From the NCBI GenBank assembly GCA_964019335.1, contig OZ025716.1:248001-312000 (forward strand): DNA of 64,000 nt, written 5' to 3'. The stretch is from Diplonema japonicum. Its lineage: Eukaryota; Euglenozoa; Diplonemea; Diplonemida; Diplonemidae. Both the position numbers and the translations under genes were made by a program. The notes beneath the pieces were generated by a model. It saw only the letters and a list, made by a program, of their open reading frames with translations. It had not been told where the DNA came from and made no database searches. Shown here in pieces: positions 38,991 to 49,349 of this stretch; within the stretch, counting starts at the first letter, position 1; each line of letters opens with the position of its first letter.

Positions 38991-39162
38991 GAAAAGAAAA
39001 AAAGAAAGTGCGACAGGTACTGTCGCGAGAACGAAACCTTTTTTTTTTTTCATTTTATATTCAATTTTTTTTTCTTCTTCTTTTCTTTTTTTTTTTCTTC
39101 TTTGAGGGCGGTCCTCAAAGTTGGGATGATGCCTTCAAAACATCGCCTCTTTTCTCAAATTT

Positions 39163-39229
39163 ATTCTTTTTTTTCTTTTTCTTTTTCTTTTTCTTTTTCT
39201 TTTTCTTTTTTTTTTTTTTTTTTTTTCAG
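39163..39229 (+). promoter_or_regulatory. Candidate trans-splice acceptor for the CocE-type hydrolase gene
   Basis: A 60-base T/C tract with TTTTTC repeats ending CAG (AG 39228-39229), followed by a 74-base A-rich leader. Confidence 0.5.
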
Positions 39230-39303
39230 AAACCGTTCGTCGACTTTTAAAAAAAAAAAAAAAAAGCGAACAAAAAAAAAAAAAAGAAAAAAGAAACACG
39301 CAA

Positions 39304-41037
39304 ATGCGCACCACCCTGTCAGCGGCGCTCATATGCGCCACAACAATCCTCCCAGCAGGGGCGGCAGAGCTCAAGTTCGAACTGGCAATGCGAGACGGAT
39401 TCAACCTCAGCACCATCGTGTGGTACCCGGACACCGGCCCTGCCAAAAAAACCTTTATATACGACACTTCGACCTACGGCCATGCTGGGGAATCAGGTGC
39501 TGAAGGACTGGCAAAACAACTAGGTGACGGTTTCGGTGCTGTGATGCAAGACATGCGTGGCAGCGGGAAGTCAAAAGGCGAATACTTCACGTTATGGCAC
39601 GCTGCTTCCAACGACACCTTTGACACCTTAAAATGGATCGGCCAGCAAAACTACTCGAACAACAAGGTCTACCAAATAGGAACGTCCTCAGACGGCATCG
39701 GAGCACTCCTGGGCTGGCAGGAAAACCCCCAACAGCTTCAAAAAATGTCGATTAACTGGGCCACCATCCATGCACATGGAATGCCATTCCCTGGAGGGGC
39801 GTACCGCGAATCATTAAACACCGGTTGGCTTTCCGCAATTTTCCCCGAGCAAGCCCACGGTCTTATAAGAGAGGTCAAACGAAACGAAGCACCAGGTACA
39901 TGGTGGGATCCTGTAAACGCCACTCGAAAATGCGACTCTGCTTCATTTTCATCCGTTCTCGTTGGAGGGTGGTATGATATATTTTTATCGGGGAACCTAG
40001 AAGCATACCAATGTTTCAACAATGGAAAACCGCACTCTACAAAACTGCTAATCGAAGCATGCGGGCACTGCCTCGCACATGGATGTCCGATCTACCTTGC
40101 AGAGGACCTTTCTGTGTCGCTAGGGAACCTCCTTACAATGGATATGTTCAACGATTTAACACCCCCGGCTTCCATTAAAAACATCACGTTTTACGTAATG
40201 GGAGCGGGCGATAGAAACGCAACTTTTATAGACACCGCTGCCCCGGGTAACTACTACACTTCGTTGGAGGAGTGGCCTACAAGTGTGCCTACAAAATTTT
40301 ACATGAATTCTGATTCGAGCGCCGGTCCGGAACGGCAGTTCAACGGTGCTGTGAAGGACATCTTGTATGATCCGTTAAAGCCCGTGCACACGAGAGGCGG
40401 GAACAATTTGCTGATTATGTGCGGGGCAGAAGATCAAACTCTTGAAGAAGACCGTGCTGACGTCCTCTCCTTCACCTCCGACGAGCTGCAAGACGACCTC
40501 GCGATCACCGGCCACATTTTTGCGACTTTATTTGTATCAAGCGATCGCATCGACACAGATTTCACCGCAAAGCTTACTGACGTATACCCATATGGGAAAA
40601 GCAGGCTCCTGAATGACGGGATTGTCCGGATGAGATGGAGGAAGGGCACCACCGGTGGTTCTGAACCCGATCTCATGACCCCGGGGCAGATTTACAAAAT
40701 CGAGGTCTCGATGTGGAACACCAGTTACATTTTCCCGAAGGGGCACAAAATAAGGCTTTCGGTATCGTCGTCCAACTACCCCCGGTTTGATGTGAACCCT
40801 AACACCGGGAGGCCCCTTGCTGAAGAGTCTGTTCCTTTGCCTGCGTTGAATAGAGTGCATCTTGGAGGCGATAGTGCGTCGTTTTTCACACTGCCCGTGG
40901 TGCAGAAGTCACAGCTACCTAAGGTGAATGTACGCGAGGTGGTGGATGAATGGCTGGCCGACCGTCCCCCTTCTTACAGAGACGCTGCATTCGCCGACAA
41001 GAGAAAGCAGTTGCGGTTCAAAGTTGACGAACTTTGA
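39304..41037 (+). CDS. Secreted CocE/NonD-family (X-Pro dipeptidyl-peptidase-like) hydrolase
   Basis: 577 aa. Signal peptide at residues 1-21 (AALICATTILPAGAAE). The alpha/beta-hydrolase domain follows: MQDMRGSGKSKG (81-92) is the family's DxRGxGxS block. The nucleophile is Ser128 in GTSSDG (GxSxxG), with Asp225 in GGWYDIF and a His in EACGHCLAHG (His255 or His259). The C-terminal third is a jelly-roll typical of PepX_C (IYKIEVSMWNTSYIFPKGHKIRLSVSSSN region). Expected activity: hydrolysis of an acyl ester or an X-Pro peptide outside the cell or in a vacuole. Length fits the family. The usual GPWxH context of the His is altered. Confidence 0.85.
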   Translation: MRTTLSAALICATTILPAGAAELKFELAMRDGFNLSTIVWYPDTGPAKKTFIYDTSTYGHAGESGAEGLAKQLGDGFGAVMQDMRGSGKSKGEYFTLWHAASNDTFDTLKWIGQQNYSNNKVYQIGTSSDGIGALLGWQENPQQLQKMSINWATIHAHGMPFPGGAYRESLNTGWLSAIFPEQAHGLIREVKRNEAPGTWWDPVNATRKCDSASFSSVLVGGWYDIFLSGNLEAYQCFNNGKPHSTKLLIEACGHCLAHGCPIYLAEDLSVSLGNLLTMDMFNDLTPPASIKNITFYVMGAGDRNATFIDTAAPGNYYTSLEEWPTSVPTKFYMNSDSSAGPERQFNGAVKDILYDPLKPVHTRGGNNLLIMCGAEDQTLEEDRADVLSFTSDELQDDLAITGHIFATLFVSSDRIDTDFTAKLTDVYPYGKSRLLNDGIVRMRWRKGTTGGSEPDLMTPGQIYKIEVSMWNTSYIFPKGHKIRLSVSSSNYPRFDVNPNTGRPLAEESVPLPALNRVHLGGDSASFFTLPVVQKSQLPKVNVREVVDEWLADRPPSYRDAAFADKRKQLRFKVDEL

Positions 41038-41156
41038 TTATTCTTTTTTTTTTTTTTTTTTTTTTTTAATTTTGTTTCCTCCTTCTCCAACGTTTTTTTT
41101 TTTTCTTTTTTATTCTTCTTTTCTTTTAAGAACCTTTAAGAAAAATGCGAATGTGG

Positions 41157-41190
<34 letters not shown>

Positions 41191-41600
41191 TACTTGTATT
41201 ATTTTGTGCCGAGGAAGGGTTTATTCTTTTTTTTTTTCTGCAGGATCCAGCCGACTCTTTTTACCTTTTTGTTTCTCCCCCTTTGCTCGAGCGAAAACAC
41301 GCAAAGACAAGTCTCTTACCATGTAATCTTATTTTTTTTTTTTTCGTGGAAATCAAAGTGATATGACATTTCTTCTTTTTTATCGTCAAAGAAAGTGGGG
41401 TTTGTGTGGGCAGACCTCTTTTTTTTTTTTTTTTTTTTTCTTCTTTTGTTCTTTTGGTCTTTTACGAACTGTATGAGTTTGTACGAGCGACCCCGTTCCT
41501 CCCCCCCCGCTCCACTAAAAGTTCACTCACATCCCTTTTTTCTCTCAAAAACTTTTTACAATAAAGAAACGGTGGGAAAAAAAAAAAAAAAAAAAGAAAT
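41038..41600. other. Spacer with T, A and C runs
   Basis: No gene. Several T tracts that could serve the fluoride exporter gene, and an A-rich leader ending at its ATG. Confidence 0.5.
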
Positions 41601-42638
41601 ATGGGCATTGTCCAAGACGAAGAGGCCACAGACATCTCATATGAAGAGCTAAGGGTAGAGCAGCCGGGTAGCACTGACAGCGCAAGAGAAGACCACAAGG
41701 AGAACCACGCTGCGTCGGCAGCAGTGATATTGATAGGGAGCGTCCTTGGGGTGTTCCTCCGTCACTGCATGCAGGAGCCCAGCGAGTACAGCTACTATTC
41801 GTATCTATTTCCTAACTTTGTTGGGTCTGCGGTGGCCGCCTTCCTCAAAAAAAACGGAGACCGGTTTTGGTACAGCAGCGCGGTCGCAGGCCTTGCCGTC
41901 GGAATGTGCGGTAGCCTCACCACGTTTTCAAGCTGGCAAAAAGCAGCGGGTCAACTTGCGGGCCCTGTCCACCCTGACGATACATTTCACACTGTTTACT
42001 TATGGACACAAATTCAAATGACTGGCCTGGCTGTTGGTGTTTCTGGATACGATGTCGGGTGGTTTCTGGGAGGGCTGTTCGATGAGTTTTCACCGAGGTG
42101 CGAAGTGAAATCGGTGCCTGGGCGGCATACTATAAAAAAGAGAATGAAGATTAGCTTTGATGTGTTGTCAATTGTGATATCGTTGTGTGTGGGCGGGGTG
42201 TTGGTTTACCTTACCGTGGCAGATACGACAACTTTAAAGGTGGCACTTTGTACCGGGCCGGTCGCGTCGTGGGGACGATGGGTTCTGGCGAAGAATCTTA
42301 ACGGGAAATTCCAGTCATTTCCCCTTGGTACCTTCGTTGCCAACATGGTTGCGTCATGTCTTCTTGCTTTATGTGTCGTACTCGGTCTGGATGTTGTTGG
42401 CAAGGGTGCCCTCTGCACCTTCATAGTGGGCTTCGGGAACGGGTTCTGCGGTTCGTTGTCGACAGTTTCTACGTTTGTCACTGAGATCCGTATGCTGCCC
42501 AGGGGGCACCACTCTGCCATTTATGCGGTCTGTTCTATGCTCTGCTCTCAGGTTATCTTTCTCTCCATCATTGGCCTGTACAGGCTCAACACAAATATGA
42601 GCAAGTACCATGCTGAGACTTCATGTAAGTTTCATTAA
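41601..42638 (+). CDS. FEX: Fluoride exporter, two-domain FEX/CrcB type
   Basis: 345 aa with two homologous CrcB halves. Half 1: LIGSVLGVFLRHCM, LFPNFVGSAVAAF and CGSLTTFSSW. Half 2: GPVASWGRWVLAK, PLGTFVANMVASC and GFCGSLSTVSTFV. These match the family's GxxxGxxxR, PxGT...N and CGxxTTFS signatures. Fused halves in one chain are typical of eukaryotic FEX proteins, while bacterial Fluc proteins are dimers. It should let F- leave the cell through the plasma membrane. The N-terminal 35 residues are acidic and cytosolic. Half 2 has STVSTF in place of TTFSTF. Confidence 0.88.
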   Translation: MGIVQDEEATDISYEELRVEQPGSTDSAREDHKENHAASAAVILIGSVLGVFLRHCMQEPSEYSYYSYLFPNFVGSAVAAFLKKNGDRFWYSSAVAGLAVGMCGSLTTFSSWQKAAGQLAGPVHPDDTFHTVYLWTQIQMTGLAVGVSGYDVGWFLGGLFDEFSPRCEVKSVPGRHTIKKRMKISFDVLSIVISLCVGGVLVYLTVADTTTLKVALCTGPVASWGRWVLAKNLNGKFQSFPLGTFVANMVASCLLALCVVLGLDVVGKGALCTFIVGFGNGFCGSLSTVSTFVTEIRMLPRGHHSAIYAVCSMLCSQVIFLSIIGLYRLNTNMSKYHAETSCKFH

Positions 42639-42917
42639 GGAAACAAACAAACAAAAAAAAGATTTTAAAAAAAATAAAGGAAAAAAAAGATTATCTATAT
42701 CCCTCCCCCCCCCCCCCCCCCCTTCTCTTTTTTTACTACCCCCCATATTTCGTTCGTGAAAAATTATAATGGCCATGTATTTTTTTTTTTTTTTGTGGTT
42801 TTTTTTTTTTTTTTTTTTTTTTTTTCGACTCTGCAAAAAAAAAAAAAAACACTTCCCAGGCGAGGCGACGTGAGGTGGTGGTGGTGGGGGGGGAGAAAAA
42901 AGAGAAAAAAAAAAGAA
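42639..42917. other. Spacer with C, T, A and G runs
   Basis: No gene; T tracts then AG-containing purine leader before ATG 42918. Confidence 0.5.
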
Positions 42918-43715
42918 ATGCAAACAGCATCGAAGAAAGACGCAAGCATGGAGCCCATCCCTGCCTCGGAGGACAAGGTGACCGACGAGGCGAAGGAGAC
43001 AGCCGTCGCCCGCATCCACATGGCACTCACCACATTCTTCACCGCGATGAACGAGGGCTGGTTCACCGACTGGGTGGACCTCAACGTGACGGACGACATA
43101 CAAATGAGAATAACAGGCGGAGTTACAAACGTCAACAGCGGATGTATGGGAAAACAAGGCCTATGCATGTACTATAATAGGGTTTTAGAAAATGTCTGGG
43201 GGCTTAACAGCAAGGTCAGCTGGACCCCATCGTGCCTGGATTACTCTAGCAATGATGAAGTGGTTTGCAACCTGACAGAAAGGGTGACATTTCCAGAGGG
43301 GCGGGAGGTGTTAAAACACCGAAGTTACATTTTCAAGCTGCGGGGGGACCTCATCCACATTATCACCGTGGACGCACCGGTTGATGAAGACATCCAGCCC
43401 TGTGCTGATTGTTTACCAGAGGAGTACCCTATTTTCACACCCGCTCCTTTCCCTCCTCCAACCTCAAGTTGTCCTTGTTCCCATAACAAGTGGGACTCTA
43501 TACGGATAAAGAGAAAATGGTGCCTTCTCCGATGCCGAGTGTGTGACGCGCAATGGCGGTTGCCAGCTACAGCCGTGTCCGACACTAGATGTATTCCGTT
43601 TATTACTAAGGGGTGCGCGGATGAGGAGGAATGCACACTTCTTCACATATACCTGAGAAAACAAAGATTGGAGGAGAGAATGGCTCGGCAAACTGACGGT
43701 GATCGCGAGGAATGA
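42918..43715 (+). CDS. NTF2-like domain + CxxC ribbon + CCCH zinc-finger protein
   Basis: 265 aa; ATG after an A-rich leader (an upstream in-frame ATG at 42756 would add only homopolymer residues). Residues about 20-155 look like a SnoaL/NTF2-like cone (helical start ALTTFFTAMNEGWF, then strands ending IHIITVDAP). After a Pro-rich linker comes a Cys cluster (CPCSHNKWDSIRIKRKWCLLRCRVCDAQW), then a CCCH finger with spacing C-x7-C-x5-C-x3-H (RCIPFITKGCADEEECTLLH) and a helix KQRLEERM. CCCH fingers in this spacing usually bind RNA, so an mRNA-linked role is plausible. Confidence 0.65.
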   Translation: MQTASKKDASMEPIPASEDKVTDEAKETAVARIHMALTTFFTAMNEGWFTDWVDLNVTDDIQMRITGGVTNVNSGCMGKQGLCMYYNRVLENVWGLNSKVSWTPSCLDYSSNDEVVCNLTERVTFPEGREVLKHRSYIFKLRGDLIHIITVDAPVDEDIQPCADCLPEEYPIFTPAPFPPPTSSCPCSHNKWDSIRIKRKWCLLRCRVCDAQWRLPATAVSDTRCIPFITKGCADEEECTLLHIYLRKQRLEERMARQTDGDREE

Positions 43716-43939
43716 AAACTTTTTCTTTTTTTTTTTTTTTTTCTTTTAAAAAAAAAAAAATCTTGGCGGATGGAATGTTACTTTGTTTTTTATGTTTTTT
43801 TTTTTTAAGAAGAAAAAAAAAAAGAAAGATTGTTTAAAACTGAAAAAAAAGGGGGGGGGGGGGGGGCGTTGTTTGGTGTTCCCCCCCCCCCCCCGGTTGT
43901 TTGTAACCTTTTCTCCACTAGTTTCCAATTGGTTTTTTT

Positions 43940-44085
43940 TTTGTTACAAATATTTATCTTTCAAAAAGAATGATTATTTATAACTATATGCAACTTGTGC
44001 CGAGCAAAAAACTTTCGCAGCTTTTTAAAAACCTTTTTTTGCTCGTGCGAACAACAAAGACATATAGTCATAAAGAATTTCTTTT
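43940..44085 (+). repeat. Dispersed 140-base repeat with stem, second copy at 62072-62205
   Basis: The two copies agree almost base for base from TTACAAATATTTATCTTTCA through CATATAGTCATAAAGAA, differing only in a few indels. Inside, GAGCAAAAAA (44002-44011) pairs with TTTTTTTGCTC (44035-44045) around a loop with CTTTCGCAGC. The second copy stands immediately upstream of the spliced-leader-like exon. Unknown; it could be a small RNA gene or a mobile-element piece. Confidence 0.7.
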
Positions 44086-44402
44086 TTTTTTTTTTGATTC
44101 GTGCTAGTGCGCACGCTCAGAAGGGGGGGAAAGAAAAAGGGGGAAAAAAAAAAGTGTGAGAGCAGGGAGTTTTCCTCCAAGGGGAGTCTTTCCCCTGAAA
44201 AACTCGCTCTTTCCCCATCCTCCCATTCCCCCCCCCCCCCCCCCAGTATTTTCATTCTTCTACCTTTCATTTTTGTTTTCCTTTTTTTTTTTTTTTTTTT
44301 TTCGTGCTTTGGGAGCACATCAACAAGAAAAAAAACCAAACCCGGGGGTCAAACCTGGAGAACTCTAATTTTCTTTTTTCTTTTTTTTTTTGTGGTGAAA
44401 AC

Positions 44403-44690
44403 ACAGAAATATTGAAATATAAAAAAGAAGTACTTGTTCGCTGTTGACCTCCTCGTCGGTCATCACCGGTAGCGCCCGAGTGGAAGAACGTATTGCAGAA
44501 GAAAAAGAAAAAGGGTACCAGAGTCGCCTGTTGGTGGATCTGGTGCTCTCCTCCTGCGACGAAAAAATGAGGGAATGTAGCCTGATGAAAGTCTCAAGCT
44601 ACCTGCACTTCCCATCGAATATCGTGTCTAAAAAAGACTTTGGAGAAGTAGTGCAGCGAGCTGCGGAACATGATGGCTTTTTAGGTTTTT
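44403..44690 (+). pseudogene. Gene fragment of unknown family; first part repeated at 49350-49447
   Basis: An open stretch of ordinary composition between homopolymers: SSSVITGSARVEER, then LLVDLVLSSCDEKMRECS and YLHFPSNIVSKKDFGEVV. It has no clear start and ends in a T run after TTTTTAG. The first 80 bases recur at 49350-49447 with an adjoining different sequence. It may be an exon whose neighbours are lost. Confidence 0.4.
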
Positions 44691-45940
44691 TTTTTTTTGT
44701 CTTCTTTTCCTACAACAGGGTGATATGCGAACTATACTGGGTTGGTGGCTGGGGGGGGGGGGGAAGAAAATGTGCCCCACCCCCACCTTCTAGTGTGTTC
44801 TCCTCGTGGCGGCACTTACTGGGACCACATCACCTTTCTTTACTCGTACATTTTTATCAAACTGAACTTCGATAACTAGTCGATTTTGTCAAAAAAAAAA
44901 AAAGAGGGCTCTCTTCAGTGGGGTATAGTCTTCTGGTCCTCCCCTTTTTTTTTTTTCGCCGAGAGTGAAAGAAGCCTTGCCCGACGAAGAGCAAAACGAG
45001 AGTGAAGTCCCTCATGACCATAGGAGGAAGGGCAGTGGATTGGGATTTGACCTTAAACATCGCCTTTTCTTTTTTTTTTTCCTTTTTTTTTTTCTGTTCA
45101 GTTACTTTCGACAATCGGTGTAAAAATGAACAAAAAAAAAAAAAAAAAAAAAAAAAAGGGAGGGGGAAAAAAAAAGAAAAAAAAAAAAGAGGTTATTCGG
45201 AGAGATTAATCTTTTCCTTCTGATGGCACCACATCTAAAAAAAAAAAAAAAAAGTGAAGCAGGGAAAGGGGGGGGGGGGGGGGGTAGGCACGGGATATGT
45301 TTTTTTTTTCCTCTTTTTTTTTTCTCCAATCAAAAAATTACGTAAAAGAATTTTTCTTTTTTTTGAACACCCAGGGGGGGGGGGGGGGTAAACAAAAAAA
45401 GGAAAAAAGACAAATCAGTATTTCTAAACAAGTTATTAAAAAAAAAAACACACACCTTTTGTAGTAAACCTGCCTATTTGATACGAAAGTATAAAACAAA
45501 ACAAAAAAGAAAATAAGTGGGGAGGGGAAAGTTCCGTTATTCCGTTTACCCTTCACGTTGAGTGATCTTGCCTTTGCTCTCTTTTTTTTTTTTTTTTTTT
45601 TTTTTTTCCAAAAGAAAAAAAAAAAAAAAAAAAAGAAAAAAAAAAGGAGGAAGCCAAGGTGGGCTTTTGTTTTCTCTCTTTTTTTTTGAGGCATTGAAAG
45701 GACAATGGGCGAGAGAACGAAGAGAAAGAGCGGCCAGGCTGGGGAGAAGGCCGGCAAGACCACCAAAGGAGGAGAACCCGCTGCTGAAAGGGGATAGGTG
45801 CAGGTAGAAGATGAGAACAAGGGGGCGTCTCACAAAGACTTCCTTTAACTCATATATTTTTTTTTTTTTCTTTTTTCCGTCCTTTTTTTTTTTTTTTTCT
45901 TTTTTTGGCACACTTAGAGCCGGCTGTGGGCGCAAAGAAT

Positions 45941-45990
45941 TGGGGGAAAAAACTAGTTTGGCGCTTCACTTGTTTGTGCACGAGCGGGAT
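45941..45990 (+). repeat. Dispersed repeat, copy of 38935-38990
   Basis: AAAAAACTAGTTTGGCGCTT, then CTTGTTTGTGCACGAGCGGG. Confidence 0.5.
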
Positions 45991-46163
45991 TTTACCTAAT
46001 AAAATAGCGCTCATTACGCTGTCACCAACTAGTTTTTCGTCGCTCTCGACAATACTATTGTTAAAACTCGGGTTTACATAATCTTCAATTAGAGGCCGGG
46101 ATGGGATCCTGCCGAAGGGGGAACAGAAGCACCTCAAAACGCATTGGAAAAGGTTTAAAACTC

Positions 46164-46201
<38 letters not shown>

Positions 46202-46750
46202 CTTAGCAAAAAAGCGGGAAAAAAAAAAATGGTGAGTGTCGTTTGGCATCTCTGTCACTTGGTTCCCTTTCAAAAGGACATCTTTTTTTTTTTTTTTTTT
46301 TTCACGAGGACAAAAAAAAAGGAATTCCTATAGAGTTCTACCTCTTACCAAGAAAAAAAAAAAACCAGCCCCATTCCCCCTTATCCCCCGTTCTGTTTTT
46401 TTTTTCCTACTCAAATGGCTTCGCATGCTGCAGTGGAGCCCACGCGGTTCAGTCTCACAAATAGAGCACGCGCTTGACTATGAGGCCACGACCAAACAGC
46501 TACTCTTGGAGGATACGGCTACCTTACGCAAGCGTGCAATCAAGAAAGCACGATCCTCTCCGATCCATTGGCACAAACAAACGGATGCGAGGCGACCCCA
46601 TAAAAAAAAAAAAATGCACCACGCTGCTCACTCAACGCAAAAAAATAGTGTTGCAAACCAAAAAAGCCTCATTTTTTTTTTTTTTCCCCCCTCCCTAAAT
46701 CAGCAGCACAAAAAAAAGGTGGAAGAAGAAGGGGAAGGGGGGGGAGAAAA

Positions 46751-47515
46751 ATGGATTCCGACGACCTCGAGAAACTTGCCTTTGCTAGGGCGTACCCGTT
46801 TTCTCGTCCCGTGGGGAAGACCTTCTTGTTCAACTGCGAGACGGGCGATGTGGAGGAACTGAGCGACTGGCAGTCGTTCCTCACGGACGAGATGGGTGTC
46901 GAAAGAACGGCAGTGATCGCCTGCGGAAGCAACGCATCACCGCAGCAACTAAAGAGGAAGTTTCGAGGCTCCGAAGGCGTTATTCCAGTTGTGAAGGCAG
47001 TTCTACATGATCATGATTCTGTATACTGCCCTTTATTAGCTTCATACGGGAGTGTAACTGCTACTCTCGCCACTTCTCCTGGTGCATTGCTCGATATGCA
47101 CATAACTTACTTAACACCTGGTCAGTTAAAAATCATGAATAAGACGGAAGGTGGATACAATCTCGTTCGGTTAAAGAACATAGTGTTGGATGTGGAAGGG
47201 GGGAGTTCACTGACTTCTGCTTTGGCGTACCTTCACAAGGTGGGCTGTCTGATGAGTAACGGCTCACCCGTTGCGCTGGCCGAGCAGCTGTGTTCTAATA
47301 GGACGTTTCCTGCGCTGACGCAGCGCGAGGCAGGGGACCTGACCGCCAAGATGCTGCAGCTTGAGCCAGGAGACGATTTCATCCTGAGCGTGATTTACAA
47401 GGCCAAGCAACGCAGCTCGTGGACGGCCAAACTGTGCCACAGTGCCGTTGCGTACGGGGGACCCATGGAACGCATTGTTGAGTGCTCGCAAAATGCTTCC
47501 GTGATTACATGGTGA
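46751..47515 (+). CDS. Gamma-glutamylcyclotransferase/AIG2-like protein
   Basis: 254 aa; ATG follows GGGGGGAGAAAA. The motif AVIACGSNASPQQLKRKF (residues about 54-71) is the fold's (Y)GSN...L loop, followed by strands with a substituted Gly loop (LLASYGSVTATLATSPG) and LTPGQLKIMNKTEGGY, resembling the family's LT...L...E..Y segment. GGCT-like enzymes cleave gamma-glutamyl amides or act in glutathione turnover. I cannot identify the catalytic Glu with certainty (the Glu of KTEGGY is the best candidate). No signal or membrane segment. Confidence 0.55.
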   Translation: MDSDDLEKLAFARAYPFSRPVGKTFLFNCETGDVEELSDWQSFLTDEMGVERTAVIACGSNASPQQLKRKFRGSEGVIPVVKAVLHDHDSVYCPLLASYGSVTATLATSPGALLDMHITYLTPGQLKIMNKTEGGYNLVRLKNIVLDVEGGSSLTSALAYLHKVGCLMSNGSPVALAEQLCSNRTFPALTQREAGDLTAKMLQLEPGDDFILSVIYKAKQRSSWTAKLCHSAVAYGGPMERIVECSQNASVITW

Positions 47516-47742
47516 ATTTCGAAAAAAAACAAAAAGAAAAAAAAAAAATCTTTTTTTTTTTTTTTTCTATGTTGGAAAAGAAACGAGTTTCTCTGCCAAT
47601 ATAGCCGCCGCCGCCGTCCCCCCTCCCCCCTCCTCTTTTTTGTACTCAACGGCAAATCGTGCCTATGGTGGCTCACGAAAAATAAATATATTTTCTCTCT
47701 CTTATATTTTCTGTCACATACTGCAGGTTCCCTTCAAAGACA

Positions 47743-47780
<38 letters not shown>

Positions 47781-47825
47781 TGAACAAAGAAAACAACTTA
47801 TATAAGGTTTTGGGGCAACATGAAA
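47516..47825. other. Spacer
   Basis: T and A runs; no gene seen. Confidence 0.5.
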
Positions 47826-48061
47826 GAAATCTGCAAGGCTTGTAATCTGAAATTTACCCCAATCTACCCTTTTGGGGGCCCGGTCACAAATGTATCTGCT
47901 TCTTAAAAACACAAACCCTTCGTCCCAGTACACGACATCTGAGCCAAGTCCCCAAAAAGATCCTCTGGGCCATTCGATTCCATATTCTATTCACTTCTCA
48001 GAGCCTTTGAGGGGCGTCTGCGGGTGTTTTTTGCCCCTCCTGGGTGATGTTTTTCTTTTAC
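47826..48061 (+). mobile_element. Solo 3' relic of the 6.5-8.5-kb piggyBac-like element
   Basis: Matches about 8050-8413 in order but with internal deletions: ATCTGCAAGGCTTGTAA, CCCCAATCTACCC, CATCTGAGCCAAGTCCC, then the 3' untranslated block (TATTCTATTCACTTC, GCCTTTGAGGGGCGTCTG, CCTCCTGGGTGATGT). No terminal TTAA repeat remains. Confidence 0.75.
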
Positions 48062-48317
48062 AAACCCGGATCTCCAGAACACGCATTTGGTGAGTGCATT
48101 GTCTTGCTGCATCTTTGGGCAAGTGCCCTCGGTCCCCATGGCTTGTCGAAAAGCTGTTGTCACTCATCGCGAACTCGTTAAAAGTTATTTTTTTTTTTTT
48201 TTTTTTCCAAACGTGGTTTTCTGGCTCATCACAACAAGTTCTTTGAAGAAAAGGGTGGTGTACAAGTTTATTGCAATCTTTTTTTCAGGGGGGGGGGGAA
48301 AGAGAAAAACCACAAAC

Positions 48318-48563
48318 ATGACACACGCGAATTTGGACATTCCAACTGTTATTTACCCTTTGTCCGCGGTAGCCTTCCCATTATTCGCGGAAACTCGCAA
48401 TCTCATACCCACCAAATACGTTTTCAACGATAACCAAATCAAAGGGATAAGAGGAAACTGGGCGAAGGAGAGGGGGCATACACCTGCGGCAACTGCGAAA
48501 AAGCCCGTTCTTGCAAGAACCCCGACCCTCCTCGAGGTGCTCTTCAATCATTTCCTAGGAGTC

Positions 48564-48590
<27 letters not shown>
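48318..48590 (+). other. Open fragment of unknown nature
   Basis: From an ATG at 48318 the frame reads about 80 ordinary residues (for example TRNLIPTKYVFNDNQIK and TPTLLEVLFNHFLG) before a 29-base A run. No recognisable domain and no clear end. Possibly a gene or transposon fragment. Confidence 0.3.
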
Positions 48591-48597
<7 letters not shown>

Positions 48598-48639
48598 ACT
48601 GGCCGTTGTTTGTACGTGCACTGTGCGAGGCATGCGCAC

Positions 48640-48802
48640 TCCTCGAGACGCAGTCTGCAAGGTGGGCTGCACGAGTGCTTCCGATGGGTACTCGAGGTCC
48701 GCGTATTGGACCCACGTGCCGGGTAAAACCTGGAGAAGTTTGTTAACCCGAAACACGTTGCCACGTTCCCCTTTTGTTTAGACAAGTCAAAGACTCGTTC
48801 TT

Positions 48803-48815
<13 letters not shown>
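48640..48815 (-). repeat. Dispersed repeat, inverted copy of 15069-15260
   Basis: Minus strand shows the same order: GCAAGAACGAGTCTTTGAC, AAAAGGGGAACGT, the block coding KLLQVLPGT, then CAATACGCGGACCTCGAGTA. It lacks the central bases present in the other copy. Confidence 0.6.
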
Positions 48816-48836
<21 letters not shown>

Positions 48837-49349
48837 GAAAAATGCAAAAGGTTCCCGTGTTTGGTGGGGATTCATAAAAGGAAAAAAAAATTTTTTTTGA
48901 TGTAGAAAATAATGAAAATTCAGAGTTGGCTTAAAACGGTGTGTTTGTAGTTTTTCTCAAAAAAAGAAAAAAAAAAAAAGAAAAAAAAAAGTTGTTTGGC
49001 AGCACAATGAGTAATTCTTGTATAATAACCAAAATAAAGCTCGTGCGCACAGAAAAAAAAGAAGGAAAAAGAAGAGGATGAGGTCACGGCCACTGCTTAG
49101 GAGCCAGCACTCTGCGTGTCTTGTCTCGATGTGGCGGTCTCTACCATCACCCATCATGAGGAAAGCAACTCACTGACCTGGGTCTGGAGACCAAAAGCGT
49201 TTTCTTGATGACGAGAGTACCTTTTCGCTGCCCCCTACTCCCCCCCCCCCCCTTTTTTTTATTATCCCCCCCTTTTTTTTTCTTCCAGGTTCTACAAAAG
49301 GAGGTAAGAAGATTGTTTTTTTCCAAACCAAAAGGTGGTGGGGATAACA

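Larger units (their letters stand above)
38489..39303. other. Spacer with T/C tracts, a dispersed motif and a TTTTTC microsatellite
   Basis: 38935-38990 recurs near 45941-45990 (ACTAGTTCGGCGC, then TTTGTGCACACGAGCG). GCGACAG-GTA-CTGTCGC at 39010-39026 is a perfect inverted repeat. 39173-39210 is a run of TTTTTC units, ending in the acceptor of the next gene. Confidence 0.5.
43716..46750. other. 3-kb homopolymer-rich region with repeats and gene fragments
   Basis: Very dense homopolymers, including 32 A at 46168-46199 and G or C runs near 43850-43895, 44230 and 45270. It carries the dispersed repeat at 43940-44085, a gene-like fragment at 44403-44690 and the 45941-45990 repeat. No intact gene is supported. 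Confidence 0.5.

Noticed and set aside
39160-39230. CRISPR or satellite array
   Set aside because: The TTTTTC units are a simple microsatellite in a pyrimidine tract; there are no spacers anywhere in the window.
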